Source: Thermus sp. 2.9 (GTDB lineage: Bacteria > Deinococcota > Deinococci > Deinococcales > Thermaceae). Taken from it: 64,000 bases of DNA. The notes below the pieces were generated by a model. It worked only from the letters and a program-made list of their open reading frames with translations, did no database searches and was not told the DNA's origin. Shown piece by piece: positions 49,401-58,183 of the stretch. The translations under genes and the position numbers were made by a program. The stretch lies in NCBI RefSeq assembly GCF_000794385.1, contig NZ_JTJB01000003.1, positions 1 through 64,000 on the forward strand. Reading direction: 5' to 3'. Numbering within the stretch: position 1 is the first letter of the stretch; each line of letters opens with the position of its first letter.

Positions 49401-52400
49401 ATGACGCTGGCCGAGGAGCTAGCCCTAGCGTACGCCCGGCGTGCGCTGTTGCCCCCGGGGCGGCATGAGGTGTACGTCCACCCCCACGCCCTGGTCCTGG
49501 CCAAGGCGGGCTACAACCCCTGTAGCCCGCCCCACCACCGCTGGATTACCCTGCACCCCTCCGATGACCCCGAACACTACGTGCGGGTGTGCATTCGCAT
49601 CCACGAGGACGGCACCGCTCACGTGGTGAGCGGGGGAGAGGGGCTGCGGGGCCTCCGCCTCACCCGCCTCCGCTCCCCTGAGGAGTGGAAGGAGGCGGCG
49701 AAGGAGCGCCGCAGGCAGCGGGAGGAGCGCCGCCGCCAGGAAGAAGAGCGCCGGCGGCAGGAGGAGGAAGCGGCCCTGCGCCGCGCGGCGGAGGACCCGG
49801 AGTACGCCGCCCAGTACGCCCGGCAGAAGCTGGAGGAACGGGAGTGGCAGGAACGGGCCAAGGAAAAGCAGGCCCAGCTTATGGAGGAGCTGGCCCGCAT
49901 CCGCTACCAGCAGGCCCAGCTCGCCCAGGACCTGGGCCTCGAGGGCTGGGACCTGGAGGAGCTGGGCATAGAGCGCCCGGAGGACCTGGACCCCAAGCGG
50001 CTCAAGGCCAAACTCGCCTCGGAGGTGGACCCCGACCTGGAGGACCCCGGGGTGAAGGGCGGGGCGGGGATGGTGGCGGCCCGGGTCCACCGTACCCTGG
50101 TGAACCGCCTGAACGCCCTGGAGCGGAACCTCATCCGGGAGCTGGCCCAGGACCACGAGCTCAGGGCCCAGGTCCTGGGGGAGGGGGCGGCCATCGCCCC
50201 GGAGGAGGCCCTAGCCACCATGCCCAAGGGGGGCCTGGGCTTCAGGAAGAGCCTGAAGGCGATGGCAAAGGAGCAGGGGGCCACGGAGGAGGCGCTCGAG
50301 CGGGAAAAGGAAGAGGTCTTTTGGAAGCGCGTGGAGCAGATGGACCCGGAGCGGGCCATGAATGTCATCCAGGCCCGGGACACCCTGCAACGGATGCACT
50401 ACTGGGCCAAAGAGCTTTCCCCCGGCCCCCTCCAAGCGGAGGCCAAGCCCAAGCCCGAGGAGGTGAAGAAGGACGCCGAGGCGGTGAAGGCCTTCCTAAA
50501 GCTGGCGGAAGAGGCGCGGCGCCTCGAGGCCGCCCTCCGCCGCTACGCCCGCGACACGGACCAGGCCGCCAGCGCCCTGCAAAACCGGGACCCCTCCGCC
50601 TTTGACGTGGAGGCCCGGGCCCTGGAGGACGAGGAGTTTTTGGCCAAGCTCAAGGAGGACGTGGCGGAGATGGCCCGCATGGAACTCACCCAGTCCTTCT
50701 TTGACGCCCTGGAAGCGGAGGACGACCCCACGGGCCTCCCCTACGCGGAAAAGCGGAAGAAGATGCTGGGCCACCTCCTGCACGGGGCCTACGCCCACCT
50801 CAACGCCGTGGTGGCCTCCACCCTGGGGCTTTCCACCCTGGACCGCTTGGTGGTGGACGCCTTGGGCATAGACGGGGCGGCCCAGGTGGCGGCCTACGCC
50901 CTGCGGTCCCGGCTGTCCCCGGAGGAGCTCCAGGCGGTGCGGGAGGCCCTGAAGCGGTACCACGAGGAGCAGGCCACCCGCCTTATGGAAGAGGCCTTGG
51001 AGCGGGCCCAGGCCGCCCAGGCCGCGGCGGCGGCCATTGAGCTCCCCGAGGTGAAGGACGCCCTGAGCCTCACCCTGGCGAAGGAGCTCAACGAGCAGCG
51101 CAAGGCCTATTTGGAGGAGGCCCTCGAGGCCTTGGGCACGGCCCTGGGCCAGGTGGAGATGGGGGCGGCGCTGAACCTGGCCCTGCGCGCCAAGCGGGAC
51201 CAAGTGGTCATCCGGTTTGGCCGGGATAAGGACACGGAAAGCGTCCTGGTGGCCCTTCGGGCCCTGGGGCTTAGCCGGGAGGACTACGAGGCGTCCCGCC
51301 ACCCGGAGACCAACGAGCTATCGGTCATCCTCAAGGAGAGCGCCCTTCAGAAGCTCGCCCCGGATGCCCCAGTCCAGGAGCTGGCCCTGCGGGCCCGCCT
51401 CGAGGCCATCCGGCGGGGGGAGCTGGACGAGCCCAACTGGCTCCCCAAGGGCTTCGTGAGCTACCCCAAGAACCTCCACAACGACCCGGAGCGCCCCAAG
51501 CCCTTCGCCACCCCCCCGGGCTTCGCCGAGGGGCGCGACGTGGCGGATGCCCTCTATGAGTACGTGGCCTCCCGGTTGGCGGACGGGTGGAAGCCCTCTG
51601 ACATCCTGCGGGAGGTGGGCTCGGTGGACTTCGTGGCCACCTACGTTCCCGAGTCCCAATGGGACGAGTACGCCCGGGCCCTGGACGCCCTTTTCCCCGC
51701 CACCCGGGAGGACGGCACCCTCATAGACGTGGACAAGGACCCGGAGCTGCGAGCGCGCTACGAGGCGATGGCCCGGGAGTACGCCAGCCGCCACGGGGAT
51801 GCCGACTTCCACTCCCAGGCGGTGGACCCCGACCACCCCGACACCCGCAAGGCCCTCTACCTGGCCCTCATGGAAGACCCCCGCACCCAGGTGGCCTTCA
51901 AGCCCCTAGGGGAGCTCACCCCCGAGGATCAGCGGGCCCTGCGGGAATACTTCTACACCGAGATTGCCGGGGTGGACCCCAAGACGGGCCGGGACACCAA
52001 GGCCTTAAGGGAGGCCCTCGAGGCCCTCGGCCCGGAGCCCGCGAAGTACGGGGAAGACCTTTTTGGCAACCGGTCCATCACCCCGGAGTGGGAGGAGTGG
52101 AACCGGAAGCGGGAGGCCATCTTCGCCCAGCATTTTGGCCCCACCGCCTGGGAGGAGTTTGTGGTGGGGATGCGGGGCCTGGACCGGGCGTATGAGGCCA
52201 TCCAGGACCACATGCGGGGGCGCTTGGCGGAGCGCTTTGCCAAGAGCTACGCCCGGCTCACCGGGAAGCCTTTGCGCCTGGGCAAGGTGCCCCTCCAGCA
52301 CGGGGAGCGCTTCCGGGCCGCCATAGACCCCGAGGAGCGGGCCCGCCTCCTCCAGGAGGAGCAGGCCAGAATGGCCGCCCTCAGGGAGCGGGTCCGGGGG

Positions 52401-54269
52401 CGGTTTGCGGCTGAGGGGGAAGGGGCGGTGAGGCAAAAGCTACAGCGCTCCCTGGAGCTCAGGCGGGCCTTGGAGCAGAAGCAGGGGGCCCTCTTCGGCC
52501 TGGCCCCGGGGGCGGGCTACAGCGTAGAGGTGCGCCTCGAGGACCTCACCCGGGAGCGGTACGCCCTGGGCCGCCGCCTGGAGGGGCAACTGGCCTCCCT
52601 CCTGCCCTACGTGGCCAACCTCCCCCCCACCGCCAAGCGCATCACCCCCATCCCTGGGGTCAACCTGGGGAAGGGCACCCCCTTCGTTCGGCAGCAGCGG
52701 GCCATCAAGTTCGCCAAGACCGCCCGCAAAAGCCTCATGGCCCTGGGGATGGGCTCGGGGAAGACCCTCATCCAAATCGGCACCTTCACCGAGCTTCACG
52801 CGGAAGGGAAGGCGAAGAAGGGGCTCTTTATTGTGCCCAGCGTGGTGCGCAACCAGTTCGGGGAGGAGATGGCCCGCTTCACCGAGCCCGGGCGCTACCG
52901 CTTCCACGCCCGGGAAGCCCCCTTCCACGAGCGCCTGGAGGCGTACCGCGACCCCAACACCCACATGGTGGTCATCACGCACCAGACCTTCCGGGATGAC
53001 ATGCTCCGCCTGATGGCGGCCCACACCGGCCTGCCCCTCGAGGACTTCCAGGACCACTTCATGCAACTCACCCCGGAGGCCCGCAGGCGGCTTCTGCGGG
53101 AAACCCTGAAGGCCAACGGCATGGAAAACCTCCTGGACTACGTGGCCGTGGACGAGGGGCACCAGGCCCTGGGCCGAGAGGGGAAGCCGGACGCCTTCTT
53201 GCAGCTCGTGGTGGACGCCGCCTTGGGGGAGTCCGGCTACGCCATCGCCGCCACCGGGACCCCGGTCAAGAACGACGCCTCGGAGGTGTACGACTGGCTT
53301 CGCAAGCTGGACCCCGAGCGCTGGGAGGGGCGGGAAGGGGAGTTCAAGCGCCGCTACGGGGTGAACCTCCGCGCCGCCCAGGAGGCCTTCAAGCGGGAGG
53401 CGGGCCGCTACGTCTTCGCCGCCTCCATCCGCCCGGGCACGGAGCGCAAGGACGTCTGGGGCATGGAGACGGAGCGGGGGCACGCCCCCATTCCCCTCAC
53501 GGCGTGGCAGCGGCGGGAGCTGGCCCGGGTGAACGAGGCCTATGAGCGGGCCCGGGCCGCGGCCCGGGAAGGGCGGGTGGACCTCGAGGCCCTCGAGGTC
53601 CTGAGCCCCAAGGCCTTCGCCTCCGCGCCCCCGGAGGAGCACGAGGCCATCGCCCGGCGGCTTAGCGCCTCTTTGGGCACGCTGCGCTTCGCCGCCCAGG
53701 CCCGGGTCATAGACGCCGCCCCCCCGGAGCACAACGCCAAGCTCCAGCACCTGCGGCGCCTGGCCAAGGAGCGCCTAGCCCAGGGCCTGCCTGGGGTGGT
53801 CTTCGCCCACAGCCTGGAGGCGGTGAACCTCATCGCCGATGCCCTCAAGCGGGATGGGGCGCGGGTGGAGGTCATCACCGGGGCGGACTCCTCGGAGGAG
53901 AAGGCCCGGAAGCGGAACGCCTTCCAGAACGGGGAGGTGGACGTCCTGGTGGCCTCGGACGCGGGGGCGGTGGGCATGAACCTCCAGCGGGGGCGCTGGC
54001 TCGTGAACTACGACCTGCCCATGACCCACGCCACCCACGCCCAGCGCAACGCCCGCATAGACCGCGTCGGGCAGACCAACCCGGTGGAGGTTCACCACCT
54101 CATCACCGAGTCCAAGTACGACCTGGACGCGGTGAAGCGGCTGGAACGCAAGCGGCTCCTGCACGAAATCTTCGAGGGGGACTGGGAGCGCATGGACGAC
54201 CAGGGCCTGGCCCGGCTCATCGCCCTGGAGCGCGCCAAGCGCGGGGAGCTCCAGGGCATGGTGGCGTGA
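49401..54269 (+). CDS. Giant SNF2-like helicase, 1622 residues, with long unknown N-terminal region
   Basis: The C-terminal third is a superfamily 2 helicase of SNF2 type: Walker A GMGSGKT near residue 1118, the DEGH box near 1251, SAT-like ATGTPVKN, and motif VI with ARIDRVGQTN near 1550. The first 1080 residues are unrecognised. They include a strongly charged coiled coil (about 95-185, repeated RRRQEEE units) and several helical blocks. Phages with such fusions (P1 DarB, polyvalent proteins) use them in the virion for DNA entry or anti-restriction; that role is inferred here. ATG 49401 follows AAGGGGAGC. Confidence 0.8.
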   Translation: MTLAEELALAYARRALLPPGRHEVYVHPHALVLAKAGYNPCSPPHHRWITLHPSDDPEHYVRVCIRIHEDGTAHVVSGGEGLRGLRLTRLRSPEEWKEAAKERRRQREERRRQEEERRRQEEEAALRRAAEDPEYAAQYARQKLEEREWQERAKEKQAQLMEELARIRYQQAQLAQDLGLEGWDLEELGIERPEDLDPKRLKAKLASEVDPDLEDPGVKGGAGMVAARVHRTLVNRLNALERNLIRELAQDHELRAQVLGEGAAIAPEEALATMPKGGLGFRKSLKAMAKEQGATEEALEREKEEVFWKRVEQMDPERAMNVIQARDTLQRMHYWAKELSPGPLQAEAKPKPEEVKKDAEAVKAFLKLAEEARRLEAALRRYARDTDQAASALQNRDPSAFDVEARALEDEEFLAKLKEDVAEMARMELTQSFFDALEAEDDPTGLPYAEKRKKMLGHLLHGAYAHLNAVVASTLGLSTLDRLVVDALGIDGAAQVAAYALRSRLSPEELQAVREALKRYHEEQATRLMEEALERAQAAQAAAAAIELPEVKDALSLTLAKELNEQRKAYLEEALEALGTALGQVEMGAALNLALRAKRDQVVIRFGRDKDTESVLVALRALGLSREDYEASRHPETNELSVILKESALQKLAPDAPVQELALRARLEAIRRGELDEPNWLPKGFVSYPKNLHNDPERPKPFATPPGFAEGRDVADALYEYVASRLADGWKPSDILREVGSVDFVATYVPESQWDEYARALDALFPATREDGTLIDVDKDPELRARYEAMAREYASRHGDADFHSQAVDPDHPDTRKALYLALMEDPRTQVAFKPLGELTPEDQRALREYFYTEIAGVDPKTGRDTKALREALEALGPEPAKYGEDLFGNRSITPEWEEWNRKREAIFAQHFGPTAWEEFVVGMRGLDRAYEAIQDHMRGRLAERFAKSYARLTGKPLRLGKVPLQHGERFRAAIDPEERARLLQEEQARMAALRERVRGRFAAEGEGAVRQKLQRSLELRRALEQKQGALFGLAPGAGYSVEVRLEDLTRERYALGRRLEGQLASLLPYVANLPPTAKRITPIPGVNLGKGTPFVRQQRAIKFAKTARKSLMALGMGSGKTLIQIGTFTELHAEGKAKKGLFIVPSVVRNQFGEEMARFTEPGRYRFHAREAPFHERLEAYRDPNTHMVVITHQTFRDDMLRLMAAHTGLPLEDFQDHFMQLTPEARRRLLRETLKANGMENLLDYVAVDEGHQALGREGKPDAFLQLVVDAALGESGYAIAATGTPVKNDASEVYDWLRKLDPERWEGREGEFKRRYGVNLRAAQEAFKREAGRYVFAASIRPGTERKDVWGMETERGHAPIPLTAWQRRELARVNEAYERARAAAREGRVDLEALEVLSPKAFASAPPEEHEAIARRLSASLGTLRFAAQARVIDAAPPEHNAKLQHLRRLAKERLAQGLPGVVFAHSLEAVNLIADALKRDGARVEVITGADSSEEKARKRNAFQNGEVDVLVASDAGAVGMNLQRGRWLVNYDLPMTHATHAQRNARIDRVGQTNPVEVHHLITESKYDLDAVKRLERKRLLHEIFEGDWERMDDQGLARLIALERAKRGELQGMVA

Positions 54270-54281
54270 AGGGGGTGAAGG

Positions 54282-54527
54282 ATGCGGAAGCGGCTACAGC
54301 GCAAATGGGCCGAGGTCTGGGGCGCCTACGCCACCGCCTTGCGGATGGACGAGGCCATTCGGGAAGCGGCCCGGGGCTTGGAAGCGCACCACGAGCGCCG
54401 CCTACAGGCCATGCTTCCCCTCATCCCCGCGCCTGGGGCGCGAGAGGATGGCCTCGAGGCGGAGTACCTGGACACCCTCTTCCAGCGGCACATCGCCCGG
54501 CTGTACGCCGGGGATGAGGCGGGGTAG
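54282..54527 (+). CDS. Phage hypothetical protein, 81 residues
   Basis: This small helical, basic protein starts MRKRLQRKWAEVWGAYA, twelve bases after the helicase gene with a GGGGGTGAAGG ribosome region. No family is recognised. It is the last plus-strand gene before the AT-richer spacer and the CRISPR array. Confidence 0.55.
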   Translation: MRKRLQRKWAEVWGAYATALRMDEAIREAARGLEAHHERRLQAMLPLIPAPGAREDGLEAEYLDTLFQRHIARLYAGDEAG

Positions 54528-54974
54528 AGAAGGGCGTAGCCCGGTTCTGAAGGGAACGGGGGCCTAAGGGGGCGATTTGGCGGGTTGGGGGATGGGCCCT
54601 TACTTGCGGATGAGATAGCTACTTCCGCGGTTCGCCTAGATTTAGGCGCAAAGGCGCGTTTAACACTTTCTCATAGTGTAGTGAGCTCCGCAAGGTTTTT
54701 TCTGTCGCAAGTATATACTGAGTGCATCGTTGCGCTCATCTGCTATAATGGCCTTGTCCGAGGGTCGGACAGGGGATCTTGAAAGCCAGTTTTGCCCTTG
54801 AGGAAGGCGAATATGCGCTTTCACCTTCTCATCGCCCCTTCCGCAAGTAAGTTTTCATCGGGCTAAACCCCCAAAAACGGCCTTTATACGGCTTATGCAT
54901 ATTCCAAACTTCATCTTTCTCACAAACCCCCCCTCCAAGAGCAACGTCCAGGACGGGATTATGAGAGGGGTACA
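54528..54974 (+). other. AT-richer intergenic region, probable CRISPR leader with promoters
   Basis: These 447 bases carry no convincing gene and are clearly less G+C-rich than the surroundings. They hold a perfect TATAAT (54744-54749) and another -10-like TATACT (54714-54719). A 7-bp inverted repeat TGTCCGA-GGG-TCGGACA lies at 54755-54771. CTTACTTGCGGA (54599-54610) has an exact inverted copy at 54840-54851, and CTTGaGGAAGG (54797-54807) pairs with CCTTCCgCAAG (54837-54847). The stretch lies on the leader side of the array. Confidence 0.6.
54744..54771 (+). promoter_or_regulatory. Putative promoter with palindromic site ahead of the CRISPR array
   Basis: TATAAT is a consensus -10 box. The 7-bp palindrome TGTCCGA/TCGGACA starts six bases later, at the expected transcription start, and could be an operator or a 5' hairpin. 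The only feature downstream on this strand is the CRISPR array, about 200 bases away. No strong -35 box is seen. Confidence 0.5.
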
Positions 54975-55534
54975 GTTGCACGAGATGCTTCCCCGCAAGG
55001 GGATTGCGACCTTTGAAGCCTCGGATTTTGCGCTTGTCTTGACTCGTCAAGTTGCACGAGATGCTTCCCCGCAAGGGGATTGCGACCACTTGATGGCCCC
55101 GACAAAGGTTAGGGCCACGCCCGGATGGTTGCACGAGATGCTTCCCCGCAAGGGGATTGCGACCTAGCGCCTCCACCGCCTTCCAGAACTCATCCCACTC
55201 TTGTTGCACGAGATGCTTCCCCGCAAGGGGATTGCGACCGCGCCCTCCGGCAGTCTGATGGCGGCCTCTATCGTGTTGCACGAGATGCTTCCCCGCAAGG
55301 GGATTGCGACGACAGAAAGAACTTATGGCCTCTAAACATTCGTCCTCCCTACAGTTGCACGAGATGCTTCCCCGCAAGGGGATTGCGACGCCTTGGCCCA
55401 GCTCCGGGGGGGACGGTGAGAATCGCGTTGCACGAGATGCTTCCCCGCAAGGGGATTGCGACTCCAGGTACAGCTCACGCTCCCGCTCCCAGCGTTTTGT
55501 TGCACGAGATGCTTCCCCGCAAGGGGATTGAGCT
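54975..55534 (+). CRISPR. CRISPR array, 8 repeats of 36 bp and 7 spacers
   Basis: Repeats start at 54975, 55051, 55128, 55203, 55275, 55354, 55427 and 55499. The first 20 bases are GTTGCACGAGATGCTTCCCC and the last 8 ATTGCGAC, with a CCCC-GCAA-GGGG hairpin in between. Seven copies are identical; the eighth changes after ATTG and is the terminal one. The ATTGCGAC end, like the usual 8-base crRNA tag, and the decayed last copy both put transcription left to right. Spacers are 40, 41, 39, 36, 43, 37 and 36 bases. Repeat and spacer lengths resemble Thermus type III arrays. No cas gene is in the window. Confidence 0.97.
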
Positions 55535-55550
55535 AGTGCCGGGCGTCGCC

Positions 55551-56405
55551 TCAGACCCCTACCCGCCACTCCAGGGTGTAGTCCCCAATGCGGTAGGGCC
55601 TGCCGTAGGCGGCGTAGGCGTCCAGGATGCCCTCGAGGGCCATCTCCGCCCCGTAGAGGACCGCGCTTCCCAGGTCCAGCATCCGGTCCGCGCGGGTGAG
55701 GGTGAGGCCGTCCCACCCTAGGGCCTCTAGGAGGGGGAAGTCCGCCAGGAGGCGGGCGGTGAAGTAGAGGGCCAGCTCATCCCGCTGCCCCGGGCTTTCC
55801 GCCAGGAGGAGGACCTCCGCCACCGCGCGGAAGGTGGCGGTGAGGTCCCGATCCCCGAAGGCCCGCTCCGCGAGGGCGTAGCGGGCCTTGATGAGGGCTT
55901 GGGGAAGGGGCTTCTGCTCGTGCACGTGCTCTTGGAGGGCCACAAAGACCCCCCGGGCCTCCCCGTGGAAACGCAAGCGCTGGTACAGCACGCGCTTCAC
56001 GTCCAGGACCAGGCGGGCCTCCGCCTCCCGCCGCACCGCCACCGTGGCGGTGGCGGGCTCCCCGTACTGGCCCTCCGGGGTTTTGGGCCAGACGTGGTAA
56101 GTCCAGCGGCCCCCCTCCAGGGGCCGGCGCTCCTCCCCAAACGCGGCGGGGAAGGCCTCGAGGTCCCACACCTCCCCCCCCTCGGGCAGGGAAGGGCGCG
56201 GTTCCCGCACGAAGGGATAGGCGCGGCTGGGCCTGGGTGGCCCGTCCCAGACCAAAAAGCCCCCGGGGTCCTCGGGGCCGGCGAGGGGCGTGCCCTCCGG
56301 GGCCCGGAGGACCCGCACCCAGGGGTAGCCCTGGGGCAGGGTGAGGAAAAGCCGCACCGCCCCGCCCTCGGGCCGGGGCTCGGCCAAAAGGTGCAAGACC
56401 CTCAT
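55551..56405 (-). CDS. Phage hypothetical protein, 284 residues
   Basis: This is the last gene of the minus-strand late cluster; its stop is 17 bases from the CRISPR array. Its first half has beta-rich, Pro/Gly segments that look like a small immunoglobulin-type domain (GGRWTYHVWPKTPEGQYGEP). The second half is helical (RYALAERAFGDRDLTATFRAVAEVLLLAE). It overlaps the next gene upstream by four bases. It may be a tail or baseplate component, but no family is recognised. Confidence 0.55.
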   Translation of the reverse strand: MRVLHLLAEPRPEGGAVRLFLTLPQGYPWVRVLRAPEGTPLAGPEDPGGFLVWDGPPRPSRAYPFVREPRPSLPEGGEVWDLEAFPAAFGEERRPLEGGRWTYHVWPKTPEGQYGEPATATVAVRREAEARLVLDVKRVLYQRLRFHGEARGVFVALQEHVHEQKPLPQALIKARYALAERAFGDRDLTATFRAVAEVLLLAESPGQRDELALYFTARLLADFPLLEALGWDGLTLTRADRMLDLGSAVLYGAEMALEGILDAYAAYGRPYRIGDYTLEWRVGV

Positions 56406-57259
56406 GCCCCACCTCCCGCCAAGGCCTTGAGCCGGTTAACGTCCGCCTCTAAGGCGATGCGCATCACCTCGGGGTATACCTGGCGTAGCCAGTCGTAGAC
56501 CGCCCCGGCGATGCGGTAGCCGGGGTGCTCGGGGATGACCCAACTCCCTGGGGGGCTCTTCTCGGAGAGGGTGCGGAAGGTGAGGTACGCGCTCCGGCTT
56601 TCGCTCGGGGTGGAGGCGGCCTCGAAGCGGTGTAGGCCCGCCAGGCGCTGTACCTGGGGGTCCGAGGTGTCCAGCCCCAGGGCCTCGAGGTCGCCCAGGG
56701 TGAGCCGGTCCCCCCATTGGTAGCGGAAGCGGCGGGCGAAGGCGCTGGGGTCGTGGACCGAGGGCTCGTGGTGCACGCCCACGACGCGGCTTTGGGCCAT
56801 CCGCCGCGCCCGGGCGTACACCTCCTCCGGCATCACCGAGGCGAAGCCCACCGCCCCCGGGGTCCCGTGGCGGAAGGGGATGTGCATGTAGAGGTGGCCC
56901 GCCTTGGCCCGGCGGGCTTGGTGGCTTCGCTTCAGGACCTCCCGCAGGTCGTAGGCGGGGCGCCCCCACTCCAGGGCCGCGGCGTAGGGAGCCTTGGCCT
57001 TGAGGGTGTAGCTGTGGTCCGCCTCCGCTTCCAGGGTGATGCTCCGGGCGTAGTTGCCCGTGCGGGGCTGGACGCGCTCCCCCGAGGGCAGGGGTTCCCC
57101 CAGGGCGTAGCCCACCCACTTCCGGTGCGCGGCCACCGCCAGGTCCCGGATGGCGGCGAGCTGGTTGGGGAAGAGGGCCTCGGGCCGGTGGGTGGCCAGG
57201 GCGATGGCCCGCTCGAAGGGGCTGGGAAAGCCGATGCTGACGCTGACCTCGTAGCGCAT
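56402..57259 (-). CDS. Phage tail-completion-like (HK97 gp10-type) protein
   Basis: This is a 285-residue protein. The stretch ARSITLEAEADHSYTLKAKA followed by PYAAALEWGRPAYDLREVL resembles gp10-type neck proteins, in which a PYAxxxExG pattern is common. The remaining part is of unknown fold and ends in a helical segment. It lies between other connector-like genes on the minus strand, three bases after the upstream gene. Family assignment is tentative. Confidence 0.5.
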   Translation of the reverse strand: MRYEVSVSIGFPSPFERAIALATHRPEALFPNQLAAIRDLAVAAHRKWVGYALGEPLPSGERVQPRTGNYARSITLEAEADHSYTLKAKAPYAAALEWGRPAYDLREVLKRSHQARRAKAGHLYMHIPFRHGTPGAVGFASVMPEEVYARARRMAQSRVVGVHHEPSVHDPSAFARRFRYQWGDRLTLGDLEALGLDTSDPQVQRLAGLHRFEAASTPSESRSAYLTFRTLSEKSPPGSWVIPEHPGYRIAGAVYDWLRQVYPEVMRIALEADVNRLKALAGGGA

Positions 57260-57262
57260 GCC

Positions 57263-58183
57263 TCACCTCCCGTAGGCCGCGCCGGGGCGGGGGAAGAGCT
57301 CCCAGACGCGGAGGTGCAACCGGCGGGGCAGGGAATGCCCGCCCTGGTGCCGCACCTGGGGCAGCTCCCGGAAGACGTAGAACTCCGGGGCGGCGATGTA
57401 CGTGAGGGTGTAGGGGGTGCCCATCCGGGGCCCCCGGCCCGGGGTCCAGACCACCCGGCCCGCCTCGAGGGTGAAGTCCTCCCCCGGCGCGTAGGCGCTG
57501 GGGCGGAACTGGGCGTCTAGGGCCTCGCATCCCAGGACCTGGTAGACGTACGCGTATAAGAGGTGCTCCTCCTCCCCCCGGTGGAGGACCTGGGAAACCC
57601 GCACCCGCGCGTCCACGAGGACGAAGCGGTCGGGGTAGGCGGCGAAGAAGGCGGGGTTGGCCACATACCTGCCATCGGGGAGGCGGGTACGGGCGGGGAG
57701 GGTGAGGCTCAGGTCCCGGTGGTCCAGCTCCCCGTACTCCCCCACCTCCTTCCGCCCCGCCAGGTTCTGCCCGTGCCCCCGCGCTACCAAAGGCGCCCGC
57801 ACGCGCACGTGGTAGGCGGCGCCTTCCGGCGGGGCCTCCCCCACGAAGCGGATTTGGCCGTCCTCGAGGGCGATGGCGTAGCTCCTCCCCTCCTCGTCCC
57901 AGACCGCCATCACCTCCTCCGGGCGGAGGTGGCGGGGAAGGGCCTCGGGCCGGGCCGCGGAACCCCGGTGGAAGGTGAGGGTCCACTCCACCCTCGGGGG
58001 CGGTTCCCAGGTGAAGCCGTAGCCCCGGCAGCGGGGGCAGGTGGGTTGGGGGCTCCCCGTGGCCCGGTCCCGGCAGGGGCAGGCCCGGGCGGGGAGGTAG
58101 AGGAGGGCCCAGGACTGCTCCCCGTTCAGGAGCTCGTCAAAGTGCTCCAGGTGGAAGGCGTACCCGTCAAAGGAGTGCCTCAT
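57263..58183 (-). CDS. Phage structural protein with zinc-binding cysteines
   Basis: This is a 306-residue protein. Near residues 34-55 it has CPCRDRATGSPQPTCPRCRG, a likely zinc site as found in phage neck proteins of the DUF-type family. The rest is beta-rich. ATG 58183 overlaps the upstream stop by four bases; the open frame further upstream lies in another gene. I cannot name the protein. Confidence 0.55.
   Translation of the reverse strand: MRHSFDGYAFHLEHFDELLNGEQSWALLYLPARACPCRDRATGSPQPTCPRCRGYGFTWEPPPRVEWTLTFHRGSAARPEALPRHLRPEEVMAVWDEEGRSYAIALEDGQIRFVGEAPPEGAAYHVRVRAPLVARGHGQNLAGRKEVGEYGELDHRDLSLTLPARTRLPDGRYVANPAFFAAYPDRFVLVDARVRVSQVLHRGEEEHLLYAYVYQVLGCEALDAQFRPSAYAPGEDFTLEAGRVVWTPGRGPRMGTPYTLTYIAAPEFYVFRELPQVRHQGGHSLPRRLHLRVWELFPRPGAAYGR

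Noticed and set aside
54599-54851. A miniature inverted-repeat transposable element
   Set aside because: The 12-bp inverted pair is exact, but no target duplication was found next to it and similarity does not extend inward.
54829-55716. Long minus-strand frame with repeated RNPLAGKHLVQ segments
   Set aside because: It reads through the CRISPR repeats and spacers. The repeated peptide is the repeat translated; it is not a gene.
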